Program-made: the position numbers and the translations under genes
Notes under the pieces: generated by a model
What the model was told of the DNA's origin: nothing
The model's input: the letters and a program-made list of their open reading frames with translations, nothing else
The model's database searches: none
Part shown: one piece after another, positions 8,881 to 17,834 of the stretch
Layout of the letters: each line of letters begins with the position of its first letter
How positions within the stretch are numbered: position 1 is the first letter of the stretch
Origin: Salibacterium halotolerans
Lineage (GTDB): Bacteria > Bacillota > Bacilli > Bacillales > Marinococcaceae
Length of the DNA stretch: 64,000 nucleotides
Reading direction: 5' to 3'
Assembly (NCBI RefSeq): GCF_900115625.1
Contig: NZ_FOXD01000001.1
Location: forward strand, 186,001-250,000

Positions 8881-8910
8881 GGTCAGCCTATCCAGAAGGC
8901 TGACCTTTTT
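8881..8910. terminator. Convergent terminator between tkt remnant and thiolase
   Basis: GGTCAGCCT (8881-8889) and AGGCTGACC (8897-8905) form a perfect 9-bp stem, followed on the plus strand by TTTTT. On the minus strand the following bases are TCTACTTTT, so it may also stop the thiolase operon, whose stop codon overlaps it. Confidence 0.75.
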
Positions 8911-10096
8911 ACGTACGCTCCACGATGGTGGCCACTCCCTGGCCGCCGCCGATACAGAGGGTGGCAAGGCCGGTGCTGCTGCCGCGCCGCTGCATTTCAT
9001 GTAATAACGTAACAAGGACACGTGTCCCGCTTGCGCCGATCGGATGGCCGAGGGCGATGGCTCCGCCGTTCACATTCAAGCGGTCCTCTGGAATAGCAAG
9101 ATCCCGTTGCACAGCGAGAGACTGCGCGGCAAAGGCTTCGTTGGCTTCCACGAGATCGATGTCTTCCATTTTCATGCTGCTTTTCTGCAGTGCACGCTGC
9201 GTGGCGGGAATGGGGCCGGTTCCCATGATGCGAGGGTCCACTGCGGCACTGGCATTGCTCTTCATCCGCGCCATAGGGGAGATCTGAAGCTCTTTGGCGC
9301 GGCGCTCACTCATCACAACGACAGCGGCGGCGCCGTCATTGATGCCGGAAGCGTTGCCGGCAGTGACACTGCCGTCTTTGCGGAAGGCCGGGCGTAATGC
9401 TGCAAGCTTTTCGGCCGTTGTTCCGCTGCGGATATGTTCATCCGTATCGACAAAGTGAGGATCCCCTTTGCGCTGCGGTATTTCTACTGGGGTGATTTCC
9501 TCGTTGAATGTCCCGTTATCCCGGGCTGCTGCTGCTTTCTGCTGGCTGGAGGCAGCGAAGGTATCCTGCTCTTCCCTGGTAAATCCGTATTGATCATTGA
9601 TATTTTCTGCGGTCAAGCCCATATGATAGTTTTCTAATGAGCACGTCAGACCGTCATGTACCATGCTGTCTATCAACTTCTTGTCTCCCATGCCGAGGCC
9701 TTCGCGGGCATTCATGCTGAGATAGGGAGCCCGGCTCATATTTTCCATGCCGCCTGCGATAACGATGTCGGCATCTCCTGTCTGCACCGCCTGAGCGGCA
9801 AGATGGACAGCTTTCAGGCCGGATCCGCATACTTTATTTATCGTCATGGCAGGTGTTGATTCCGGGAAGCCGGCATGCATCGCGGCGATCCGGGCCGGAT
9901 TCTGGCCGAGACCGGCCTGCAGAACATTGCCCATGATCACTTCATCTACCTGATCAGCCTCTATTCCGGCCCGTGTTAAAGCACTCTGCAGCGCTGGTGA
10001 TCCTAAATCAACAGCCTCCACATCTTTCAATGCGCCCTGAAATCCGCCAATCGGCGTACGGACTGCTCCGGCAAGAACGACGTTTTCGAATGTCAC
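8909..10096 (-). CDS. Acetyl-CoA acetyltransferase (thiolase)
   Basis: A 395-aa thiolase that converts acetoacetyl-CoA and CoA to two acetyl-CoA, or the reverse. The nucleophile Cys is in [10 protein letters not shown] (about residue 89), the GHPIGASG motif carries the catalytic His and the CIGGGQG motif the second Cys. Length is normal. It is the last gene of a three-gene minus-strand operon and overlaps the CoA-transferase beta gene by 4 bp. Together they form a standard acetoacetate-use route: activation with succinyl-CoA or acetyl-CoA, then thiolysis. Confidence 0.95.
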   Translation of the reverse strand: MTFENVVLAGAVRTPIGGFQGALKDVEAVDLGSPALQSALTRAGIEADQVDEVIMGNVLQAGLGQNPARIAAMHAGFPESTPAMTINKVCGSGLKAVHLAAQAVQTGDADIVIAGGMENMSRAPYLSMNAREGLGMGDKKLIDSMVHDGLTCSLENYHMGLTAENINDQYGFTREEQDTFAASSQQKAAAARDNGTFNEEITPVEIPQRKGDPHFVDTDEHIRSGTTAEKLAALRPAFRKDGSVTAGNASGINDGAAAVVVMSERRAKELQISPMARMKSNASAAVDPRIMGTGPIPATQRALQKSSMKMEDIDLVEANEAFAAQSLAVQRDLAIPEDRLNVNGGAIALGHPIGASGTRVLVTLLHEMQRRGSSTGLATLCIGGGQGVATIVERT

Positions 10097-10755
10097 CTGG
10101 AATCCTCCTTTTGTGCAAGTGCGCTGTCAACCGTAAAGGCAGCTTCTGTGTGATCGCGGATGTCCGCGATATCTGTTCCGTTCAGCACTTCTTTCAGTAC
10201 CATGCCTTCGTCTGTGAAATCAAATACTGCCATATCCGTAATGAGACGGCTGACCACCTGTTCACCGGTAAGCGGGAGTTCACATGATGTACGAATTTTG
10301 GAGTCTCCGTGTTTGTTTACGTGGTTCATGATAATAACGACATTCCGGGCCCCCTGTACAATGTCCATCGCACCGCCCATACCTTTTACCATTTTGCCGG
10401 GAATCATCCAGTTGGCGAGATCTCCATTTTCCGATACCTCCATTCCGCCGAGAACTGCCAGGTCAATGTGTCCGCCCCGGATCATGGCGAATGATTCGGC
10501 ATTGTCAAAAAAGGAGCCGCCGTCTTTCACCGTAACGGTCTCTTTTCCGGCATTAATGAGATCCGGGTCCAGTTCCTCTTCGCGCGGATAAGGACCGATG
10601 CCGAGAAGCCCGTTTTCCGAATGGAGAAAGACATCTTTATCTGCCGGAATATGGTTGGCAATCATCGTGGGCATCCCAATGCCAAGGTTTACAATCATGC
10701 CGCCCTCGATTTCCTGGACGGCCCGTTGAATGATTCTTTCACGCGCATCACTCAT
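10093..10755 (-). CDS. scoB: 3-oxoacid CoA-transferase subunit B
   Basis: The beta subunit of a succinyl-CoA:3-ketoacid (or acetate:acetoacetate) CoA-transferase, 220 aa. The catalytic glutamate lies in the SENGLLGIG motif (about residue 47). [10 protein letters not shown] and [14 protein letters not shown] are family-typical. It acts with subunit A encoded 25 bp upstream to transfer CoA to acetoacetate. RBS AAGGAGGAG precedes ATG 10755. Confidence 0.94.
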   Translation of the reverse strand: MSDARERIIQRAVQEIEGGMIVNLGIGMPTMIANHIPADKDVFLHSENGLLGIGPYPREEELDPDLINAGKETVTVKDGGSFFDNAESFAMIRGGHIDLAVLGGMEVSENGDLANWMIPGKMVKGMGGAMDIVQGARNVVIIMNHVNKHGDSKIRTSCELPLTGEQVVSRLITDMAVFDFTDEGMVLKEVLNGTDIADIRDHTEAAFTVDSALAQKEDSR

Positions 10756-10780
10756 GTTTTACTCCTCCTTATGATGATGA

Positions 10781-11476
10781 TTACACCTGTGCGGTGGTGC
10801 GTTTTTCGATCCGCTTTTCATATTCGGCTCCTTCCAGCACATCCTGAATGTAAAGCCCCGGGGTATGAATGACATCCGGATCGAGCTCTCTGGTTTCTAC
10901 GAGTTCTTCTACTTCCGCAATGGTTTTTTCGCCGGCAGCCGCCGCAAGGGGATTGAAATTCCGGGCCGTTTTTCTGTAGATCAGGTTGCCGAACGAATCT
11001 CCCTTCCACGCTTTTACAAGAGCGGCGTCCCCGGTGATTGCTTCTTCGAGAATGCAGGTTCTGCCGCCAAACTCCTTGTGTTCCTTGCCTTCTGCAATCG
11101 GTGTGCCTACCCCGGTAGGTGTGTAAAAGCCGCGGATCCCGGCGCCTCCTGCACGTATCCGTTCCGCCAGTGTCCCCTGCGGAACAAGTTCCACATCAAG
11201 TCCGCCGCTCAAATACTGCTCTTCAAAAATTTTGTTTTCGCCGACGTAGGAAGCAATCATTTTTTTGATCTGCTTGTTTGCCAGAAGCAAGCCGAGCCCC
11301 CAGTCATCCACTCCGCAATTGTTGCTGACGACCGTAAGATCTTTCGCTCCGTGTTCCGCCAGCGCGGCAATAGCCTTTTCCGGAATGCCGCAGAGACCGA
11401 AGCCTCCTACAATGATCGTGTCCCCGTCTTTAATCGATTGAATTCTGGCGCTGAAGGATGTGGATCGTTTGCTCAT
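10781..11476 (-). CDS. scoA: 3-oxoacid CoA-transferase subunit A
   Basis: The alpha subunit, 231 aa, with the [11 protein letters not shown] CoA-binding loop near residue 25 and the [16 protein letters not shown] segment. It is the first gene of the scoA-scoB-thiolase operon. The upstream gap to the divergent LysR gene holds a cre-like site and two palindromes, so glucose repression and LysR control of acetoacetate use are both plausible. Confidence 0.94.
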   Translation of the reverse strand: MSKRSTSFSARIQSIKDGDTIIVGGFGLCGIPEKAIAALAEHGAKDLTVVSNNCGVDDWGLGLLLANKQIKKMIASYVGENKIFEEQYLSGGLDVELVPQGTLAERIRAGGAGIRGFYTPTGVGTPIAEGKEHKEFGGRTCILEEAITGDAALVKAWKGDSFGNLIYRKTARNFNPLAAAAGEKTIAEVEELVETRELDPDVIHTPGLYIQDVLEGAEYEKRIEKRTTAQV

Positions 11477-11518
11477 CCGTCCCCGCTCCTTTCGGAAAAG
11501 TAGTTTCTTTCACTTTAC

Positions 11519-11532
11519 TAGAAGCGCTTACA
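11519..11532 (-). promoter_or_regulatory. cre-like site upstream of scoA
   Basis: TAGAAGCGCTTACA fits the consensus TGWNANCGNTNWCA at 12 of 14 positions, with an intact AAGCGCTTACA core. It is 43 bp upstream of the scoA start, compatible with CcpA repression of ketone-body degradation. Confidence 0.45.
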
Positions 11533-11544
11533 TGCGTAAAATAC

Positions 11545-11578
11545 ATAAATATAATATATTTATTCTTTATAAGAATAA
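11545..11578. promoter_or_regulatory. Two overlapping palindromes, likely LysR operator
   Basis: ATAAATAT (11545-11552) pairs with ATATTTAT (11556-11563). TTATTCTT (11560-11567) pairs with AAGAATAA (11571-11578). The second matches the T-N11-A dyad bound by LysR-type regulators. It ends 13 bp before the LysR gene, in the divergent promoter region with scoA. Confidence 0.5.
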
Positions 11579-11591
11579 AAAGGAGAGGCCG

Positions 11592-12482
11592 ATGGATCTA
11601 AAACAGCTTCGTTACATAGTGGAAGTGTATAAAGAGGAAAGTTTTTCAAAAGCCGCCGACAAACTGCACGTATCCCAGCCGGCATTGAGCAAGATGGTTT
11701 ATCAACTGGAAGAGGAACTGGATATCCGATTGTTTGACCGCTCCACCCGCTATCTGAAAATCACCGGGGAGGGGGAAAAGATACTGCTTCATGCGCAGAA
11801 AGTGCTGCGCGGCGCAGAAGATCTGAGGGAAGCAGCGAATGAAATAAAGCTCCGTAAACAAGGACGCTTTACATTTGGATTGCCGCCGGTAATCGGATCG
11901 AGCTTTTTTCCCTCCTTGATTGCCTCCTTCCGGAGAACGTACCCTGAAGCCCAAATACAGATCGTGGAGGAGGGAGCCAAGATTATGGAACAATCCCTTC
12001 TGGAAGGGACGATTGATGTCGGGGTGGCGATTCTGCCGGTGGATGAAGAACAGTTTGAAGTCCGGCCGATTGTGAAAAGGGACCTGCTGCTTGTCGTTTC
12101 AAAGGACCATCCGCTGGCCGGCCGGAATACCGCGAAGATGAAAGAACTGGAGCAGGAACGTTTTCTTATGTTCCGCAAAGGCTTTTCCTTATATGACCGA
12201 GTGCGGGAAGCGGCGATTCAGGCAGGGTTTGAACCGGCGGTTGAGCACGAAAGCACCCAGTGGGATTTTTTGGTTGAATTGGCCATGGCCGGACTTGGAG
12301 TGGCATTTCTACCGGAAACGGTCGTAAAAAAAGCGAATCTGGAACACGTCGCTGTGTTATCTGTCACCGATCCGGCGGTGCACTGGAATCTGGCATTGAT
12401 CCGGCGGCGGAATGGGTACCAGTCTCATGCTGCAGCAGCATGGGTGGATTTTGTTGAAGAGGCTTTTCGATCCGACTCATGA
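11592..12482 (+). CDS. LysR-family regulator of the sco operon
   Basis: A 296-aa LysR-type regulator. The N-terminal winged helix includes SFSKAADKLHVSQPALSKMV (residues about 17-36), then a linker helix and an effector domain starting near GRFTFGLPPVIGSSFFP. ATG 11592 behind AAGGAGAGG is preferred; an upstream in-frame start at 11460 would overlap scoA and lacks an RBS. The divergent arrangement with scoA is the classical LysR layout. The effector domain is closely similar in motif order to the second LysR at 33736 (GLPPxxGSS), both resembling the CidR/YwbI group. Confidence 0.88.
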   Translation: MDLKQLRYIVEVYKEESFSKAADKLHVSQPALSKMVYQLEEELDIRLFDRSTRYLKITGEGEKILLHAQKVLRGAEDLREAANEIKLRKQGRFTFGLPPVIGSSFFPSLIASFRRTYPEAQIQIVEEGAKIMEQSLLEGTIDVGVAILPVDEEQFEVRPIVKRDLLLVVSKDHPLAGRNTAKMKELEQERFLMFRKGFSLYDRVREAAIQAGFEPAVEHESTQWDFLVELAMAGLGVAFLPETVVKKANLEHVAVLSVTDPAVHWNLALIRRRNGYQSHAAAAWVDFVEEAFRSDS

Positions 12483-12563
12483 AAGAAACATATAAGAGTT
12501 ATTGGAATTTTTAATTGTTGTAAAATTAAAAAAGTATTGAAAATACATAAAGGGGATGTTTAA

Positions 12564-12611
12564 ATGAAAGCAGTATATACGAATAACGATGAAAGGGGCT
12601 GCATAAGATGA
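12564..12611 (+). CDS. 15-codon leader ORF or 5' gene remnant
   Basis: A short frame (starting MKAVYTNND) has a good RBS, AAAGGGGATG, at normal spacing and ends at TGA 12609-12611. The opening residues look like the start of a medium-chain dehydrogenase, so it may be the stub of a deleted gene. Alternatively it is a leader peptide, because a weak terminator-like hairpin overlaps its stop. No function is assigned. Confidence 0.3.
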   Translation: MKAVYTNNDERGCIR

Positions 12612-12634
12612 CATAAACATCTTTTATTTTTTAC
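12605..12634 (+). terminator. Weak terminator-like hairpin
   Basis: AAGATG (12605-12610) pairs with CATCTT (12618-12623), followed by a T-rich tract to 12632. It overlaps the end of the 15-codon ORF and may end LysR transcription or act as an attenuator. Confidence 0.4.
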
Positions 12635-12641
12635 CGCTCTA

Positions 12642-12655
12642 TGAAAGCGCTTTTA
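12642..12655 (+). promoter_or_regulatory. cre-like site upstream of the sugar ABC operon
   Basis: TGAAAGCGCTTTTA matches the cre consensus TGWNANCGNTNWCA at 13 of 14 positions. It lies about 75 bp upstream of the binding-protein start and just before a second palindromic operator, so CcpA repression of the sugar operon is likely. Confidence 0.6.
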
Positions 12656-12662
12656 TTTTTGG

Positions 12663-12695
12663 TTAAAAAGGTTCGTACCTTTTTAAATTTATAAT
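12663..12695 (+). promoter_or_regulatory. GntR/HutC-type operator overlapping the ABC operon promoter
   Basis: TTAAAAAGGT (12663-12672) and ACCTTTTTAA (12677-12686) form a perfect 10-bp inverted repeat around TCGT. The GGT-N4-ACC core is the form bound by UTRA-domain GntR repressors of the HutC/DasR group, and such a regulator is encoded in the same operon at 18988. A TATAAT box follows at 12690-12695, so repressor binding would cover the -35 region. Confidence 0.6.
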
Positions 12696-12717
12696 TATGT
12701 ATTGCAGGGAGGTCATT

Positions 12718-14022
12718 ATGTTGAAAAAGAAGTATGGTGTTTTTGCCGGAATGCTGACAGTCTCGTTTATGCTTGCAGCCTGTGCGGACAACAGCAGTCA
12801 GCAGGAAGCGGAAGAAAGCGGCAATGATTCGGGTGGGGACGAAGGTTCTTCTGCTTCCAGTGAAGATGCAACGGAAATCAGCTTTATTCACTGGCGCGGG
12901 GAAGATGAAGAAGTGTTTGACGACATTATCAGTCAATTCGAAGAAGAGAACCCGGATATCACCGTTCAGATGAATATCTATCCTTCGGAACAGTATCAAT
13001 CCAACGCACAGCAGATGCTCCGGGACGGTTCGACCGGCGATGTTTTCACTTCTTTTCCAGGCACGCAGTTTGAAACAATTAATAATGCCGGCTTTTTTAC
13101 CGACCTGTCAGATGAAGGTTTTGTAGAAAATTTCGCGGAAACGTCTCTCGAAGTAGGACAGTCCGGAGGCAGTCAGCTTGCCATTCCTTATCAGCTTGTC
13201 TTTAATATGCCGGTGTATAACAAAGGTATGTTTGAAGAGCTTGGAATTGAGGTGCCGACAAGCTGGTCGGAATATCAGGAGATGGCGGAGACGCTGAAAG
13301 AAAACGATATTACGCCGATTGCGTTTCCAGGCGCCGATATCGGCCCGAACCAGACGATGAACAGTATGATGATGAATAATGCCAAGAATGTAGATGTCTT
13401 TGCCCAGCTTGAAAGCGGGGAAGAATCACTGACCAATGACTGGTGGGTCAGCACGCTTGAAGATTTCCAGTATTTTAACGAGAACGGCTATTTCCAGGAA
13501 GATGCTCTCGGAACAAACCAGGATTCGGCGATGCAGATGGTGGCTGATGAAGAAGCGGCCATGCTCGCGACCGGTTCCTACCACATGGCTTCGCTGAAAG
13601 ATTTGAATGAAGATCTGGAACTCGGTTTTCTTCCGCCTATAACGGTGCCGGAAGAAGAAGTGGAATATGAAGGCATCCATACGGCGACCTTTATGCTTGC
13701 CGTGAATCAGAATTCGGAAAAGAAAGAAGAAGCTAAAACGTTTATTGAGTTTCTTAGCCAGCCGGATATTGCATCACAGTATGCGAATGAAACCGGGCAG
13801 CACCTGACGGTAAACGATGTGGAATATGATTCGGAAGCGCTGCAGAATACCTCTCACTGGATCGATGAAAAAGATACAAGATTCCAGCCGCGTTATCTGA
13901 TCACAGAAGCTGCGGTGGAAGACGCGGTGCTATCTTCCATTGAAAACACGCTCGGCGGGACGGCGCCGGGAGAGGCGGCCGAAGAAGCACAGCAGATTGT
14001 AGAAGAAAACATAGGCGGCTGA
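12718..14022 (+). CDS. Sugar ABC transporter substrate-binding lipoprotein
   Basis: A 434-aa extracellular binding protein of the carbohydrate-uptake-1 (MalE/UgpB-like) family. It has a lipoprotein signal with lipobox LAAC (Cys22), an acidic Ser/Gly/Glu linker, and then a domain beginning EISFIHWRGEDEEVFDDII. The start is ATG 12718 after GGGAGG; the upstream in-frame ATG at 12697 lies inside the promoter region. It is followed by two permeases but no ATPase gene, so it probably uses a shared MsmX-type ATPase encoded elsewhere, as is usual in Bacillaceae. If the operon is for sulfo-sugars, this would be the sulfoquinovose or sulfoquinovosyl-glycerol receptor (inference). Confidence 0.92.
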   Translation: MLKKKYGVFAGMLTVSFMLAACADNSSQQEAEESGNDSGGDEGSSASSEDATEISFIHWRGEDEEVFDDIISQFEEENPDITVQMNIYPSEQYQSNAQQMLRDGSTGDVFTSFPGTQFETINNAGFFTDLSDEGFVENFAETSLEVGQSGGSQLAIPYQLVFNMPVYNKGMFEELGIEVPTSWSEYQEMAETLKENDITPIAFPGADIGPNQTMNSMMMNNAKNVDVFAQLESGEESLTNDWWVSTLEDFQYFNENGYFQEDALGTNQDSAMQMVADEEAAMLATGSYHMASLKDLNEDLELGFLPPITVPEEEVEYEGIHTATFMLAVNQNSEKKEEAKTFIEFLSQPDIASQYANETGQHLTVNDVEYDSEALQNTSHWIDEKDTRFQPRYLITEAAVEDAVLSSIENTLGGTAPGEAAEEAQQIVEENIGG

Positions 14023-14066
14023 TCGTGGACGTCCGTATAAAGTAAATTTTAAAAAGGATTGATTTC

Positions 14067-14942
14067 ATGAAAATCTCAAAAACAATCTATCTATTTTTTA
14101 TCCCCGGGTTGATCCTTTATTCGATATTTTTTCTTTATCCGACTTTCAGCGCCATTTTCTATTCCTTTACGGATTGGGACGGCATCAGCGAAAACTTTAA
14201 CTTTGTCGGGTTTGAAAATTACGAAAAAGCGATTACGGGCGATAGTATATTCGTGAAGTCAGTCGGTAACAACATGGAGTTTATGCTGTTTGTTGTCATC
14301 TTCCAGACCATCATCGCATTAATTTTCGCTATCTTCCTTGTGAAAAACACAAAAGTGAATTACTTGCTGCGGGCGTTGTTTTTCTTCCCTACGATTCTGT
14401 CGTCTGTATCCGTAGCCTTTATCTGGACGTTCGTCTATGACCCTCAGCTTGGAATTCTGAACCAGATTCTTGGTCTGGTCGGTCTGGATATGCTTACGAT
14501 GAACTGGCTTGGGAATGCTGATATAGCAATCTATGCCCTGGCTTTCACCCAGGTATGGTTCCATGCCGGACAGATGCTGATTATCTTCGTGGCAGGGCTG
14601 CATGCCATCCCGTTTGACCTGTATGAAGCGGCGAAAATAGAAGGGGCCACGAAATGGCAGACATTTAAAAAAGTAACGTGGCCGCTTCTCGCCCCTTCTG
14701 CCACGATTGTAATTGCCTATACGACGATTCAGTCGTTTCAGGCGTTTGATCTGGTGTTTGCGATGACAGGCGGCGGTCCGAATAATGCGACCGAAATCAT
14801 TTCCACCTACATTTATGAAATTGCATTCCGCGGGTATGACTTTGGTTACGCTTCTGCCATTTCTGTGTTGTTCATGATGCTGATCGCATTGATCACCTTC
14901 ATCCAGTTCAAAGTTCTGCGCTCCAATCGGGTGTCCTATTAA
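14067..14942 (+). CDS. Sugar ABC transporter permease (MalF/UgpA type)
   Basis: A 291-aa inner-membrane permease with six predicted transmembrane segments. The cytoplasmic EAA loop, which contacts the ATPase, reads YEAAKIEGATKWQTFKKVTWP (residues about 190-210). It forms the heteromeric channel with the next gene, 18 bp downstream. A 44-bp gap separates it from the binding protein. Confidence 0.94.
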   Translation: MKISKTIYLFFIPGLILYSIFFLYPTFSAIFYSFTDWDGISENFNFVGFENYEKAITGDSIFVKSVGNNMEFMLFVVIFQTIIALIFAIFLVKNTKVNYLLRALFFFPTILSSVSVAFIWTFVYDPQLGILNQILGLVGLDMLTMNWLGNADIAIYALAFTQVWFHAGQMLIIFVAGLHAIPFDLYEAAKIEGATKWQTFKKVTWPLLAPSATIVIAYTTIQSFQAFDLVFAMTGGGPNNATEIISTYIYEIAFRGYDFGYASAISVLFMMLIALITFIQFKVLRSNRVSY

Positions 14943-14960
14943 AAGAAAGGAAGGATCGGA

Positions 14961-15770
14961 ATGTTTTTTCGAAGATTTGCCGTATTTATTTACGCGGTTC
15001 TTATTCTGATACCGCTCATTATGGTTCTCTTAACCTCCATGAAGACCCGGGAAGAAACCTTCCAGAACCCATTGGGACTGCCGGAAGCAGGGATCAATGT
15101 TGATAACTTCATCTCGATCTTCTATGAACAGACGATGGCCGGCTATTTTGTAAACAGTGCCACCGTGACGTTAAGCTCTGTGTTTCTGACGTTATTTTTT
15201 GCTTCCATGATCGCTTACGGTATCACCCGTCTCGATAACTGGAAAGGGAATGTCCTGTTTATCGTATTTACGCTCGGCATGATGGTGCCTCCGCAGGTGA
15301 ACATGGTGCCGCTTTATTCCGTCGTACTTAATTTAGGCCTGACAAACAGCCTGCTCGGTTTGATTCTTGTGAATATAGCGTCAACCCTTCCGGTGGCTGT
15401 GTTTATTCTGACCGGATTCATGAAGACGCTGCCGAAAGAATTGTTTGAAGCATCGACGGTGGATGGAGCAGGGAACTGGAAGATGTATGCCCGGGTGGCG
15501 CTTCCACTCTCTCTCCCATCCCTTTCGGCAACGGCCATCTTTTTATTCGTGATGCACTGGAATGATCTTCTGTATCCACTGCTTTTCATCACGGACAACG
15601 CCTATAAAACACTGCCGCTTGCTCTGCTTGACTTTCAGGGACAGTATTCGACCAATTATCCGATGCTGTTCACCGGCGTACTTATTGCTTCTGCGCCCAT
15701 GGTTATCATCTATATCTTCCTGCAGCGTTATTTCGTAGCAGGAATGACGTCTGGTGCTGTGAAGGGCTGA
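14961..15770 (+). CDS. Sugar ABC transporter permease (MalG/UgpE type)
   Basis: A 269-aa permease, the second membrane subunit of the sugar importer. It has about six hydrophobic segments and the EAA loop FEASTVDGAGNWKMYARVALP near residues 170-190. RBS GAAAGGAAGG. The following gene is enzymatic, so the ATPase must be supplied in trans. Confidence 0.94.
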   Translation: MFFRRFAVFIYAVLILIPLIMVLLTSMKTREETFQNPLGLPEAGINVDNFISIFYEQTMAGYFVNSATVTLSSVFLTLFFASMIAYGITRLDNWKGNVLFIVFTLGMMVPPQVNMVPLYSVVLNLGLTNSLLGLILVNIASTLPVAVFILTGFMKTLPKELFEASTVDGAGNWKMYARVALPLSLPSLSATAIFLFVMHWNDLLYPLLFITDNAYKTLPLALLDFQGQYSTNYPMLFTGVLIASAPMVIIYIFLQRYFVAGMTSGAVKG

Positions 15771-15794
15771 CCGAATGAGAAAAGGAGGAAAACA

Positions 15795-16460
15795 ATGCTC
15801 AAAGACATTCAGGAACGGAATCCGCATATCACGATTCACCATGTGAAACATGAAGCGTTCTCCGTTTTCGGCCGGGTACTTGAATACTTTCCGGTGGAAG
15901 ACGCGCTTCAGAAGCTCCGTACCGTCGATACTCCGCCGGAAGGCAACATATACGTGAGGTCGGTGCCGGAATGGGAACAGGACGCCTTCCGAACAGAGGT
16001 GGAGCAGCAGTTTTATGGGGAAATGCCGGTGCAGATCGGTTACTGCAACGGCAACAGTTCAACCCTCCGTGGTCTTGAATTTCACAAAGGCAGTGAAATC
16101 AATGTGGGGGCGTCGGATTTTATTCTGCTGGTTGGCTCTGTACTGGATATCACAGAAAATCGCTATGACACGGAGAACATTCAGGCTTTTTATGTGCCCG
16201 AAGCCACCGCGGTGGAATTATTTCAGACAACCCTGCATCTGGCTCCCTGTAAAACAACAGAAGCAGGTTTCCGGTGCATGGTCGTTCTACCCCGCGGGAC
16301 GAATGCTCCGCTCGATTACGAGTCGGATGATAAGCTGCTTTTCATGAAAAACAAGTGGCTGCTGTCCCACCCGGAAAACAGACGTTTTTTGGATAAGGGA
16401 GCTTATCCGGGCATGTATGGTCCTGATATTTATATTTACTGCACGACGGAGAACGAGTAA
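15795..16460 (+). CDS. DUF4867-like protein in sugar operon
   Basis: A 221-aa soluble protein without signal or membrane segments. Its length and the central hydrophobic beta pattern (QIGYCNGNSSTL, INVGASDFILLVGS, FYVPEATAVELF) suggest a cupin-like beta-barrel. I believe it belongs to DUF4867, a family found beside sugar-catabolic genes, but cannot confirm this. It sits between the importer and the isomerase, with RBS AAAGGAGG. A mutarotase, isomerase or lyase acting on the imported sugar is possible; no function is claimed. Confidence 0.6.
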   Translation: MLKDIQERNPHITIHHVKHEAFSVFGRVLEYFPVEDALQKLRTVDTPPEGNIYVRSVPEWEQDAFRTEVEQQFYGEMPVQIGYCNGNSSTLRGLEFHKGSEINVGASDFILLVGSVLDITENRYDTENIQAFYVPEATAVELFQTTLHLAPCKTTEAGFRCMVVLPRGTNAPLDYESDDKLLFMKNKWLLSHPENRRFLDKGAYPGMYGPDIYIYCTTENE

Positions 16461-16477
16461 AAAGGAGGAACAACGAA

Positions 16478-17818
16478 GTGGAGAATCTATTATACCTTCC
16501 GATTGGAAGAAAAACATTTGACCTGGAAACCGGAGAAAAAGAAAGAGAGAAAAGCTCTGCTTTTCTGCGCCAGCTGTCCGAACAGGTTATCGAACCGGAA
16601 GGGATTGTCACCTCACCGGAAGAATTGGACACTTTTCTTCAATCCATAGAAAGCGGCTGTGTTTCCGTGATTATTTATCAAAGTATCACATTCGCCGACG
16701 GTGAATTTATTCAGAGCGTCATGGAACACGTGAAGGCGCCCGTGATCGTCTGGTCGATCCGGGAACCGGTGGTCGGGGCCCGGCTTCGCCTCAACTCCCT
16801 GACCGGCGGAAACAGCACCAGCCACGTCCTGAAATGCGCGGGGCGGCGCTATACCTTTGTTTTCGGCAATACCGAGGAAGCGCAGGTGCAGAGCCGGATC
16901 AAGCAGCAGATCAGGATCCAGGCGCTCCTCGAGTCACTCGCAGATTTTAAAATCGGAGTCATCGGGGACTACCAGCCGGGCTTTTTCTTTTCCGGCACCG
17001 ATGAAAAGCAGCTGAATGAGCAGTTTGGCATTGATGTGCTGCGTCTTGATCTGCAGAAAGCTTTTGATGAAAGCAAACAGATGCCCCGCGAGAAATGGGA
17101 GACGGAGATCGACAGGGCGGAACAGCAGGTAATCGGCTTGCAGCGCTCCGATGAAACCGTACAGCGGTTTGCTCAGTTTTCTTCGTATGTAAGAAAGGAA
17201 GTTCAGGAAAAGGATATTTCTGCTCTTGCGATTCGATGCTGGCCGGAATTTTTTAATGAACTGGGAGCAGCAGCCTGCTCTACTTTATCGCAGTTCACAG
17301 AAGAAGGCGTTGTCTCCTCCTGTGAATCGGATATTCACGGGGCGGTGACGATGTTTATTCTGCAGGAACTCTCCGGCGGAAAATCCCCGTATCTGGGAGA
17401 TATGGTTCATGTCAACGAAGCGGCGGGTTCCGTGGTGTTCTGGCACTGCGGGGCCGGGGCTTATTCGCTGGCTCATCCGGATCAGGGCGCGCGGCCCGGT
17501 GTGCATCCGAACCGCAAGCTCGGGTTTACGATGGAATTCGGCCTGAAGCCCGGCAAAGTAACGATGTTCCGTGTCGGCTGGACACCGGGTGGATACCGCC
17601 TGCTTGTGATGAGAGGCGAGGCGCTGGATACACCGCAGCGCTTTAACGGGACGTCGGTGGAAGTACAGCTGGAAACGAATGTAACAGAGACATTATATGA
17701 CTTAATGGATGAAGGATTTGAACCTCATTACGGTCTTGTTTATGAAGATGTCACAGAAGACTTGATGGAGCTTGGAAAACAGCTGCGTCTGCCGGTATCG
17801 GTCTATACGTCAAGGTGA
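16478..17818 (+). CDS. L-fucose/L-arabinose isomerase-family protein
   Basis: A 446-aa aldose-ketose isomerase of the FucI/AraA fold, starting at GTG 16478 after AAAGGAGG. Candidate metal-ligand segments are CWPEFFNELG (Glu, about residue 255) and SSCESDIHGAVTM (Glu/Asp/His, about residue 285), with further His residues in the C-terminal domain (FWHCGAGAY, HPNRKLG). It should convert the imported aldose to a ketose. In this operon the ketose would then be phosphorylated by the PfkA-type kinase and split by the class II aldolase. Sulfoquinovose to sulfofructose isomerisation is one candidate activity; L-fucose or another deoxy-sugar are alternatives. Confidence 0.75.
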   Translation: MENLLYLPIGRKTFDLETGEKEREKSSAFLRQLSEQVIEPEGIVTSPEELDTFLQSIESGCVSVIIYQSITFADGEFIQSVMEHVKAPVIVWSIREPVVGARLRLNSLTGGNSTSHVLKCAGRRYTFVFGNTEEAQVQSRIKQQIRIQALLESLADFKIGVIGDYQPGFFFSGTDEKQLNEQFGIDVLRLDLQKAFDESKQMPREKWETEIDRAEQQVIGLQRSDETVQRFAQFSSYVRKEVQEKDISALAIRCWPEFFNELGAAACSTLSQFTEEGVVSSCESDIHGAVTMFILQELSGGKSPYLGDMVHVNEAAGSVVFWHCGAGAYSLAHPDQGARPGVHPNRKLGFTMEFGLKPGKVTMFRVGWTPGGYRLLVMRGEALDTPQRFNGTSVEVQLETNVTETLYDLMDEGFEPHYGLVYEDVTEDLMELGKQLRLPVSVYTSR

Positions 17819-17834
17819 AGGGAGCTGCGGAACG

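Noticed and set aside
10865-11503. 212-codon plus-strand ORF
   Set aside because: It is the antisense shadow of scoA, whose family motifs are unambiguous.
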